A stretch of DNA of 14,066 nt from the NCBI GenBank assembly GCA_002887195.1, contig PJAB01001494.1, forward strand, positions 1-14,066, read 5' to 3'. A model generated the notes under the pieces. The model made no database searches. It was given only the letters and a program-made list of their open reading frames with translations, and was not told the origin of the DNA. Origin of the DNA: Chrysochromulina parva. Its lineage: Eukaryota > Haptophyta > Prymnesiales > Chrysochromulinaceae. Of this stretch, positions 1 to 6,208 are shown one piece after another. The position numbers and the translations under genes are program-made. Every line of letters starts with the position of its first letter. The stretch's first letter is position 1.

Positions 1-138
1 GGACCTGTTCTGTTGTGCCAACCGTGTGGAGGTCACCCCCTCTTAGTGAGGAAGAGCTCAGTGAGCTACCCGAGTGTGTGTTGTGTGAACGCCTGGTACG
101 GCGCGCGGAGCGCGGCGTGACTGACGAGAACGTCGAAC

Positions 139-789
139 ATGGACGGCGCGACGAGGCAGATGCGCCCGGGCAACCTGGACGTCATCACACCAGGACTGCT
201 GCAAGTGTGGTACTCCACGTTCACGCTCGAGGCCATAAGAGAAATAATCGCCTCGCTCTCTCCGAAGCGCGTTGCCTGCCTCTCGTGCCCGTCGGTCTTC
301 TACCATCTGAGCGAAGAGATGCGCAACGCGCACGGCGTCCTCAACTTTGAGTTCGATCGGCGCTGGGCCGACGACGACGGCTTTGTATTCTTCGACTGCT
401 ATCAACCGACCCAGCTGCCGCCATCGCTCCATCAGACCTTCGATTTGCTCATTGCCGATCCGCCCGCCATCAACACCAAGACGCTCGAATGCTACGCGAC
501 CTCTATCCGCTTGCTCGCGGGCCCAGGTGCAAAGATCCTCTTCTCGACCATGGAGAACTTTGACGCGACCATGTACGACCTGCTGGGCCTCTCGCCCAAG
601 CCATTCAAGCCCGACCTGCCTGGGTTCGGCCTCGACGGCCGATGGAGCTTCTACGCCAACTTTGGGTGCGACCGGCTGGCCGAGCGCAACCCGGAGGCGG
701 AGGCGAGGGCGGCGGCGGCGGCCGAGGAGACGGACGCCGAGGCCGAAGACTTCTGTAGAGGGTTTCATCAGCCACAGCACGAGATTTGA
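139..789 (+). CDS. EEF1AKMT1: eEF1A lysine methyltransferase 1-like (EEF1AKMT1/Efm5 family)
   Basis: A 216-residue frame from ATG 139 to TGA 789, close to the usual length of about 214 residues. Family landmarks appear in order: QVWYS (22-26), the ACLSCPSVF segment (47-55), FEFDRRW (70-76), the strand LLIADPP (103-109), AKILFST (131-137) and the terminal FYANFG (171-176). Members of this family (human EEF1AKMT1, yeast Efm5) are cytosolic S-adenosylmethionine enzymes that methylate a lysine of translation elongation factor eEF1A. The fold was once annotated as N6-adenine methyltransferase (N6AMT2). The motif IV tetrapeptide here reads DPPA, whereas DPPY or DPPF is usual, so an aromatic side chain is missing at the catalytic pocket. 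The last 35 residues are an acidic, alanine-rich tail that looks lineage-specific. The frame is continuous, with no sign of an intron. Family assignment is from recognised motifs; the substrate is inferred. Confidence 0.82.
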   Translation: MDGATRQMRPGNLDVITPGLLQVWYSTFTLEAIREIIASLSPKRVACLSCPSVFYHLSEEMRNAHGVLNFEFDRRWADDDGFVFFDCYQPTQLPPSLHQTFDLLIADPPAINTKTLECYATSIRLLAGPGAKILFSTMENFDATMYDLLGLSPKPFKPDLPGFGLDGRWSFYANFGCDRLAERNPEAEARAAAAAEETDAEAEDFCRGFHQPQHEI

Positions 790-988
790 AACCTAAAGGG
801 GTTTTCATGTGAAAATTTTGTGCGGAATTCGTCGCATGATGTTGGCGAGTGCAGCGTCGTGGCCGTCTTTAGCCGACGTGCGGTGCTCTTCGGCGGCACC
901 TCGCTCGCTGCGGTGCTAAGCTTCAGCGAACCTTCAGTCGCCGCCGATTTGTTCGGCGAGCTGCGTTCGCGTCTGGAGTTTCTTCGTG
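790..988. other. spacer with an out-of-frame signal-like peptide
   Basis: This stretch lies between two genes on the same strand. It opens with the AT-rich 3' region of the methyltransferase gene. One forward frame through about 820-1002, with no ATG, encodes an arginine pair followed by the hydrophobic run AVLFGGTSLAAVLSF and then SVAAD. That resembles either a type II signal anchor or a twin-arginine thylakoid-lumen signal. The frame is shifted relative to the glycosyltransferase frame beginning at 989. It may be an unrecognised first exon joined by a junction I cannot place, or a decayed remnant. Confidence 0.3.
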
Positions 989-3867
989 ATGGACCGCCTT
1001 AAAGGTGGCGTGGACATAGCTGGCCTGGCCAATGCGCTGCCGAGCGTCATGGTAGAGCGCAGGTTCAAAAACCTCAACACGAGCGGCGAGTGCCACACGC
1101 TGGCGACTCGAGTCAAGCCGTTGTGGACAGAGCTGCACAGCGCACTGCTTATCACGGCCCAGCCGGCCGTCATCATGAGCACTTCGTGTGCCCAGTACCC
1201 GCTGCTGCAAAACTTCCTATGTGGGCTTGAGCAGCGTCCCGGGCTCGCTCACTCGCTGCAGCACGTGCTCGTCGTGGCCTTGGACACGTGTGTTGCCACA
1301 CGACTGGCGAGGGACTGGCCACGAGTGCAGCAGCTCAACGGCAGAGGCGTGCTCAAACCTGTGGGGAACTCCATGGCCGCCGCGGGCACGCCCGACTTTG
1401 CCCATTTCGCCGTCTTCAAGGCGTGGGTCCTGTATGCGGCCGCCGCGATGGGCTTCTCGGCGATCGGCCAAGACGTAGATGTGGCATGGTCGGGCGACGT
1501 GATCGGCTACCTCGAGCGCCTCGCGCGCCGCACGGGTGGTGAGCTCTTCGTCACCAGAAGCCGTTACGAGTGCCGTTGATCGTGCATGCTGATTGCCCCT
1601 CCTCATCAGGTGAGCTCTTCGTCCCCGTCGACAATCCCCTCCTCGACGCGAAGCGATACCCATGCGGCCGCTTATTTTGGGAGCGAGGTTCCAAATTAGG
1701 CAAATGCCTACCAAGAGCGGGCTGGTGTGGGCGGGAAGTAAACGAGGGGCTCGCCCGGTGTGCGGCGCTCCGTTGAATCTCCGCCGATCTCCCTTGATCT
1801 CCCTTTGATCTCGCTTGATGGCCAGGTGTGCGGCGCTCGGACATCGAGGCTGCACGCTGAAGCAGGTCAACAGCGGCTTCGTCTACGTGCGCCCGACTCC
1901 GTGGTGCGTCGCGATCTCCCTTGTTCTCCCCTTGATCTCCCTTGTCCTCCCCTTGATCCCCCTTGATCTCCTTTGATCCCCGTTGATGACTCCGCGGTGC
2001 GTCGCGATGCTCGAGCGATAGTTTCTGGATGATGACCTCTGATGAGCTCTGATGAGCTCTGATGCCCTCTGATGCCCTCTGATGCCTTCTGGTTGCGCCC
2101 CCCCTCCTCAGGTCCGTCTCCATGCTTGAGCGATGGGTGGGCTCATGCCCCCTCATCTTGCAAGACGGCAACGACCAGCCCCAGCTGCAGAACGCTCTAC
2201 TTCGGGACCGGAGCGCCACGGGCTGCCTCTATGAACAGGACGTGCGCCTCTATGAACAGGACGTGCCCTCAACGGATGCGACCCATCGTAGGGATGCGAC
2301 CCATAGTAGGGATGCGACCCATAGTAGGGATGCGACCCATATGAAGGCGGGTCGCTATGAACAGGGTGTGCCCAATACGGCGCCGTTGGTCATGCTCAGC
2401 GTCGATCGTTTCGTCTCGGGGCGCTTTGACGAAGTTTGGCTCGCATCAAGCCATTGGGCACGCCCTCAGTAATGAAATGGATAATTGCCACTGATTGACG
2501 AAGTTTGGCTCGCATCAAGCCATTGGGCACGCCCTCAGTAATGAAATGGATGATTGCCACTGATTACAGTAATGAATGGATGATTGCCACTCATTGATCG
2601 CCTCTGCGTGGCACTGCTTGCCTCTGATGGCCTCTGATGGCCTCAGTCGTGAGTAGAGAAGCGATCCGAAAACGCCGTACCTATACCCTCTCCCTGTGAA
2701 GACACCGTATCTATACCCTCCCTGTGTCGGCCGCAGCACCCTGGCACTGCATGCATCCTTCACACATCCTTTCCCTCTTTCCCTCTCCCTGTGTCGGCCG
2801 CAGCACCTTGGCACTGCATGCCACGTTTAGCTCAACCTGGGCCCAAAAGTGCACTCGACTGGGGCAGGTGCGATCTCCCCTGATGGCTCTTAATTGGCCT
2901 TGATTGCCCTCGCCCAAAAGTGCACTCGACTCGCGCAGGCTGGCATGCTCCATCTCCGCGCGATCTCGCCACATCTCCGCGCGATCTCGTCCCTTGCTGT
3001 CCACGCCGATGCCGAAGGGCGGGATTTCCCCACAGCGGATGACCGAGCGCGGGATTTCCCCACAGCGGATGGCGAAGCGCGGGATTTCCCCACAGCGGAT
3101 GACCGAGAGCGGGACGACCGCGGCTACCGATGCCGTATCCCTCGGCCAGCGTTGCGCGAGTGTAACGTCGACCTGAGCAGCGGCCGCTCACTGATGACTC
3201 CTTTCATGGAGTGGAAGCAGTTACTGAGACAACTGTGCACGGGTGAGTGCTGCTGAGTGCTGCTGAGAGCCGCTGAGTGCTGCTGAGTGCTGCTGAGTGC
3301 TGCTGAGAGCCGCTGAGTGCTGCTGAGTGCCGCGGAATGCCGCTGAGTGCTGCTGAGTGCTGCTGATTGTCGCTGAGTGCCGCTAAGTTCCGCTGATTGC
3401 CGCCCTCATCAGGTGCGGTCGAGTCTCACCCGACGCTCGGGACGGCGCGCCGATGTGCATGGAGGGGCGCCGTCCCGAGCGTCGGGGGTAGGGGCGCCGT
3501 CCCGAGCGTCGGGGAGGCATGGAGGGGCGCCGTCCCGAGCGTCGGGGAGGCCTCTTCTAAGCGATGCCCATGCTCGGAACTACCTAATTTGGGATGCTCA
3601 GCTGGCCGCCCATGCTCGGAGCGGCAGGCTCGGCTACTAGGGCACCTGCGCACCGCCTTGTCCTATGTCCACGGTTTCGTTAATGAGCATCAGCTCCTTC
3701 GGGGCAAGGGATCTGCGGCTGAGGCCCTGAGAAGCCACCGATTGGGCGTCGTATTGGGCGATAGCAGCACGTTCTTCGTGCCAAGCACCGAGGAGGGCCT
3801 CGAGCTCATGTACAACCGCTCGATGGAGCGACACCAGCCTTTGTCCCTCTTTGGCCCACTCACGTAG
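989..3867 (+). CDS. multi-exon nucleotide-diphospho-sugar transferase (PF03407-like, GT77-related)
   Basis: Proposed exons are 989-1538, 1610-1757, 1826-1903, 2112-2241, 2365 to about 2433, about 2804-2867, 2939-3242 and 3413-3867. Joined, they give the landmarks of the Nucleotid_trans family: VVALD, FAVFKAWVLY, the DxD-type GQDVDVAW (about residues 160-167), KQVNSGFVYVRPT spanning a splice product, NDQPQLQNALL, LSVDRFVSG, then TLALHATFSSTWAQK and TRLGQAG. Such enzymes usually transfer sugars in the Golgi lumen. Unspliced, the frame hits stops at 1579, 1776 and 1966, and each proposed intron removes one. The exon near 2365-2433 cannot yet be joined to 2804. The exon from 3413 has repeats and no recognised domain, so the C-terminus is weak. 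The ATG at 989 follows a frame open from 920 and lacks a signal anchor, so the true start may be upstream. Family confidence is good, exon 8 is poor, and a decaying gene is possible. Confidence 0.68.
1539..1609 (+). other. intron 1 of the glycosyltransferase gene, 71 bp
   Basis: The donor is GTGAGC and the acceptor TCATCAG, with a branch-point-like GCTGAT about 20 bases before the AG and a pyrimidine tract between. Retention gives a stop at 1577-1579, while removal fuses RRTGG to ELFVPVDNP in frame. The 15-base GGTGAGCTCTTCGTC occurs at the donor (1538-1552) and again at the start of the next exon (1609-1623). The intron's first bases are therefore a copy of the downstream exon's first bases. 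Confidence 0.75.
1758..1825 (+). other. intron 2 of the glycosyltransferase gene, 68 bp
   Basis: The donor is GTGTGC and the acceptor GGCCAG. Removal replaces a stop at 1774-1776 with a frame leading into the family block NSGFVYVRPT, the strongest evidence for splicing in this gene. The 14-base GGTGTGCGGCGCTC lies at both ends (1757-1770 and 1825-1838). The interior is mostly repeats of a roughly 10-base unit, TTGATCTCCC, each containing a branch-point-like TTGAT. Confidence 0.78.
1904..2111 (+). other. intron 3 of the glycosyltransferase gene, 208 bp, nested structure
   Basis: The donor is GTGCGT at 1904 and the acceptor CCTCCTCAG ends at 2111. Joining gives codon TGG and continues into SVSMLERW and then NDQPQLQNALL. 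Two repeat systems overlap. A 21-base block at 1895-1915 recurs at 1988-2008 (period 93). A block of about 24 bases at 1997-2020 recurs, diverged, at the next exon's start, 2112-2135 (period 115). The first half holds CTTGATCTCC-type units and the second half holds CTCTGATG-type units. Confidence 0.72.
2242..2364 (+). repeat. in-frame insertion or intron 4 candidate with 18-bp repeats
   Basis: CTATGAACAGG occurs three times (from 2229, 2250 and 2355). Between the last two copies lies an 18-bp unit beginning GATGCGACCCAT, repeated three and a half times at 2275-2340. A GTGCGC donor at 2242 and the acceptor AACAG at 2364 would remove 123 bases, a multiple of three with no stop, so retained and spliced forms are both in frame. 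Removal brings NALLRD to the usual distance from LSVDRFVSG. Confidence 0.5.
2426..2803 (+). repeat. unresolved intronic stretch with 69-bp and 67-bp tandem duplications
   Basis: A unit starting TTGACGAAGTTTGG is repeated at 2426 and 2495 (period 69), with a third partial copy at about 2566-2597. Then come short CCTCTGATGG units ending in CTCAG (2600-2646). Finally a 36-base block beginning TCCCTGTGTCGG and containing CCGCAG, a possible acceptor, occurs at 2719-2754 and 2786-2821. The acceptor at 2803 leads into TLALHATF. I cannot identify the donor with confidence; it should lie after the VSG motif near 2420-2440. Confidence 0.55.
2868..2938 (+). other. intron of the glycosyltransferase gene, 71 bp, between HATF and AGM blocks
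   Basis: The donor is GTGCGA and the acceptor CGCGCAG. Splicing is in phase 0 and joins QKCTRLGQ to AGMLHLRA, matching the region after the conserved HAT motif. Here the repeat covers the upstream exon's end: the 20 bases at 2841-2860 recur at 2912-2931, a period of 71 that equals the intron length. The acceptor AG is thus a copy of the exon's own terminal CAG. The interior carries CTTGATTGCCCTC, resembling the 3' module of other introns in the window. Confidence 0.68.
3021..3110 (+). repeat. 30-bp unit in three tandem copies
   Basis: The unit begins GGGATTTCCCCACAG and spans 3021-3050, 3051-3080 and 3081-3110 with very few differences. Read in frame it encodes RDFPTADDRA-type decapeptides in the proposed seventh exon. 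Each copy also contains TTTCCCCACAG, which looks like a strong 3' splice site, so part of this stretch may be intronic. Confidence 0.85.
3243..3412 (+). other. intron candidate of 170 bp made of a decamer array
   Basis: The donor is GTGAGT and the acceptor CCCTCATCAG, preceded by CGCTGATTGCC. The interior is almost entirely a degenerate 10-bp unit, GCTGAGTGCT, with about fifteen copies, each containing a branch-point-like CTGAG. In-frame stops occur if it is retained. The 3' end closely matches that of intron 1. The exons on both sides lack recognised domains, so support comes from splice signals and frame only. Confidence 0.6.
3429..3550. repeat. inverted plus direct repeat around GCCGTCCCGAGCGTCGGG
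   Basis: Three direct copies of the GC-rich block (within 3461-3487, 3489-3514 and 3521-3550) are preceded by one inverted copy at 3429-3448. The inverted copy can pair with the first direct copy across a short loop. In the forward frame the direct copies encode GAVPSVG-type heptapeptides. The strong hairpin potential suggests replication-slippage origin. Confidence 0.8.
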
Positions 3868-4308
3868 CGCCCGGAGGGGTAGCACTTACTGCCCCTCAGG
3901 GGGCGTTAATAGTGATAGAATCAATGTCGAGTCGGTACTGATTACGAGCGTACTCCGGACTGTGTACAGCTGTGGTCCGGTCCGACCCCCGCGGACGCGG
4001 GTCGACGCGCTCCTTTTAGCCTTACGACACTCTCCGACGGCCGACGCACGGGCGGGTTGACGCGTACCGAATCCGGATCCAATCACACTCGCTGCAGATT
4101 GGAGTGTGATTGGATCTCGAGGGAGATCCAATCACACTCGGCTCCTCACGATCTCAACATCAAGAACGTGTGGGCGTCTAGCGTCGTGTGTCAATGTGTG
4201 GCCTCGCTGACCCACACAGCCAATGGTCCGTGATTACGTATCAAGATTCGTCAATGTGTGGCCTCGCTGACCCACACAGCCAATCTGCCAATGGTCCGTG
4301 TCTATGTA
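3868..4308. other. convergent intergenic region
   Basis: Two convergent genes, the glycosyltransferase (+) and RMI1-like (-), end on either side. No convincing coding sequence is seen here. The notable contents are the three-armed inverted repeat at 4077-4139 and the 60-bp duplication starting at 4191. Both genes' 3' UTRs and polyadenylation signals must lie here, but I see no canonical AATAAA. Confidence 0.6.
4077..4139. repeat. three-armed inverted repeat, ATCCAATCACACTC
   Basis: The 14-base arm occurs at 4077-4090, in inverted form at 4102-4115 and again in direct form at 4126-4139. The middle arm can pair perfectly with either outer arm, with an 11- or 10-base loop, giving two mutually exclusive hairpins. 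It sits between convergent genes, where it might act in transcript termination or be the remnant of a small palindromic mobile element. Confidence 0.85.
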
Positions 4309-4318
4309 TCAACATTCG
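4191..4318. repeat. 60-bp tandem duplication reaching into the RMI1-like stop codon
   Basis: The block starting TCAATGTGTGGCCTC occurs at 4191-4250 and at 4251-4318; the second copy carries an extra CTGCCAAT. The second copy contains the TGA of the minus-strand RMI1-like gene (4309-4311). The other copy carries a matching TGA just downstream, so the gene's 3' end was duplicated in place. Confidence 0.85.
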
Positions 4319-6208
4319 CCTACCGCTGCTGGCGGTCGTTGGGGGATCTCGATCACCATCAGTACCCCCTGCGGCCCAGGCCCCAGCATGAAGAGGCCCT
4401 CGAGCTCTTGCAACCGATCGTTGACACTTTTCGCCACGGCCTTGGCCGCCCTGCGTGTCGCCTTCTCCTCGCTCTGGAAACGGCTGTGGAACGTGGGCGC
4501 CGGCGCACCTGCATGCAATGAGGGAGGCAATCAAGGAGCTCATCCGAGGCCATTACTCTGGAGACGGCTGTGGAACGTGGGCGCCGTCGTGGGCGCGCAC
4601 CGAAGAGGCCCTCGACGAGCTGAGGATCGAGGGTGAGCATGCAACGAAACTCGGAGGTTGCATCTCCGCTATCTCGGGGTGAATCTCGGAGCTCGAGCTC
4701 GCACTCGTATCCCTCGTCCTGCACGGTGAGCTTGGCCGCCCGCAGGCTCAGCGCACGCACCTGTGGGGAAGTGAGAGCGTCGAAGTGAGCTCATGCATGC
4801 TGGGCGAGGGCAGGTGGCTCAGCGCACGCACGAGCACGCGCGCTCGCCCGTGCTCAAACAGCCCGCCGGCGGCATGGCGGGTGCAGGCCTCATGGAGCGC
4901 CATCGGTGGGTGACGAAACGGAGCCGTTGGGTCGCCCGGCAGGTGACGAAACGGAGCCGTTGGGTCGCCCGGCAGGTGACGAAACGGAGCCGTTGGGTCG
5001 CCAGGCGGATACGGTCGCGGTGTATCGTGGTACTGCCCCGACGACGGCGGCGGCGCAGGACCCGGCTGCAGCTGTGAAGCTGCAACGGCCAGCTGTGAAG
5101 CTGCAACGGGAAGCTGTGAAGCTGCAACGGGCAGCTGTGAAGCTGCAACGGGCAGCTGTGAAGCTGCAACGGGCAGCTGTGAAGAGGGCGCGCTCGGCTT
5201 CCCAAATATGGTAGCCTGTGGAGAGGGAGAGCTCGTCTTGGCCAGCTTGCGTCGACGAGCTGCTAACGGCACCTCCTCCTCGTCCTCCCACTCCTCTGCG
5301 GTGGCGGCGGCGGAGATGGAGGAGATGGACGGCGCGGCGGCGGCGGCGGCTGTGGCTGTATGAGCGACAGAGTGTGCGAAAGCAGGTGGGGCGGCGGCTG
5401 CGGCGGCAGAGGGCCATTGCAAAGCCGTATGGTACGGCGGGGCTGTGTGTGGCTGCGCCGCCGCCGCCTGCGGCGGCTGGAGCGGCTGGAGCGGCTGGAG
5501 CGTCCGTAGCGGCCATTGCGGCTGTGGCTGCGGCTGTGGCTGCGGCTGCGGCTGCGGCTGCGGCTGCGGCTGCGGCAGCTGCTGCTGCTGCCGAGATGGT
5601 TGCGCGCGCTGAGGCGGCTGAGGCTGAGCACCTGCAGGGTGTCCCAAAGTGGCCACCGCGGCGCCCGGCGCGCCGCCGGCCACGTGAACACACGACGGCG
5701 TCAGAAAGAGGAGCCCGTAGCGCACGGTGACGTTGTGAAGCACAAGCGTGGTGCCGAGCGCCATGTTTTCGGCGAGCTGTGGAATGCGGGCGTACTCGAT
5801 GCCACAGACCCTTTGATGGCCGTCGGTCAGATGCACCTTGAGCATGCGCTTTTGCGCGGGCAGCCTGTCTGGCGCTCGGCGCTCCTCGTCAGTGATCGTC
5901 ATGTCCCACAGATGCTCGACTTGCACAATGTGAGGCCCCACGAGCACGGTCTGATGCAAATCTGCCACGCCTGCCGGCAGCGGCGCACAAGCGGCTGCAG
6001 CAGCCATGAGGTGGCCACGCGCACTCGAGGGCAGCGTCGGCCGGCGACGAGAAACGGAAGTGGAAGAGCGGCAATGTGTGTCAAGGCGTCGAAGGAGCGA
6101 CTCGCGGCGCGGCGCGGGAGACTTGCTGTGAAGTGTGAACCAATCGTGAATTGAGGAGCCCATCTTTCCCCGCAGGCACACTTCAGTACCACACCCGTCG
6201 TCCATCAC
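4309..6208 (-). CDS. RMI1: RMI1-like subunit of the TOP3-RMI Holliday-junction dissolvasome
   Basis: Exons on the minus strand are 6208-4832, 4760-4601 and 4508-4309, which join in frame to 578 residues; a later ATG at 6007 would give 511. The first OB-fold region (about residues 88-180) shows IVQVEHLWDM, MLKVHLTDGHQRV, GIEYARIPQL, GTTLVLHNVTVRYGLLFLTP and VHVAGG, the RMI1 signature also related to TDRD3. A long Q/P/A-rich linker follows (about 185-455). Exons 2 and 3 encode VRALSLRAAKLTVQDEGY, CMLTLDPQLVEGLFG and VNDRLQELEGLF, resembling the C-terminal RMI1 OB-fold. Known RMI1 is nuclear, binds topoisomerase III with a RecQ helicase and stimulates double-Holliday-junction dissolution. The N-terminal helical region usual in RMI1 is not evident. 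Both introns are flanked by direct repeats. Confidence 0.78.
4509..4600 (-). other. intron 2 of the RMI1-like gene, 92 bp
   Basis: Reading the minus strand, the donor is GTGCGC at 4600 and the acceptor GCATGCAG ends at 4509. Splicing joins VEGLFG to APAPTFHSRFQ in frame. A 30-base block beginning CTCTGGARACGGC (plus-strand sense) occurs inside the intron at 4556-4585 and in exon 3 at 4472-4501, a period of 84. A further 8 bases account for the 92. The 3' end contains TTGATTGCCTCCCTCATTG, similar to the glycosyltransferase introns. Confidence 0.75.
4761..4831 (-). other. intron 1 of the RMI1-like gene, 71 bp
   Basis: On the minus strand the donor is GTGCGT at 4831 and the acceptor CCCCACAG ends at 4761. 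The 16-base GTGCGTGCGCTGAGCC is present at the intron's start and again as the first bases of exon 2. Because of this, VRALS is encoded twice if unspliced and once if spliced. Splicing removes a frame that runs to a stop at 4748 and connects to the second OB-fold region. Confidence 0.77.
4909..5007 (-). repeat. 33-bp coding repeat, three copies (LPGDPTAPFRH)
   Basis: Three adjacent 33-bp units starting at 4909, 4942 and 4975 encode the undecapeptide GDPTAPFRHLP in the RMI1-like linker. The units are nearly identical, pointing to recent expansion. Confidence 0.9.
5068..5184 (-). repeat. 21-bp coding repeat, five copies plus a partial one (SQLPVAA)
   Basis: A 21-bp unit containing AGCTGTGAAGCTGCAACGG repeats from 5068 with a partial last copy to 5184. 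It encodes tandem heptapeptides SQLPVAA in the RMI1-like linker. Confidence 0.9.
5519..5593 (-). repeat. Q-P dipeptide tract in the RMI1-like linker
   Basis: A run of GGCTGC/GGCTGT hexamers encodes alternating glutamine and proline (about residues 207-231). All six frames are open here, which produces spurious frames on the other strand. Confidence 0.9.

Noticed and set aside
58..780. Minus-strand 240-codon frame opposite the methyltransferase
   Set aside because: High GC yields a long antisense frame. The plus strand has clear family motifs over its full length.
3637..3885. Minus-strand 82-codon frame resembling a helical protein
   Set aside because: It has no ATG, no homology I recognise, and overlaps the proposed last exon of the glycosyltransferase. 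Neither strand is convincing, so it was not annotated.
3965..4015. tRNA-like GC-rich stem near GACCCCCGCGGACGCGGGTC
   Set aside because: Only one short stem is visible, with no cloverleaf, T-loop or CCA-adjacent acceptor stem.
1539..4831. Treating all introns as copies of a single mobile element
   Set aside because: Apart from the short 3' module and decamer units, the intron bodies do not align by eye and I see no terminal inverted repeats. Only an introner-like process is claimed.
4906..5730. Several plus-strand open frames rich in Ala, Arg and Leu
   Set aside because: They are shadows of the Q/P and SQLPVAA repeats in the RMI1-like gene on the other strand.
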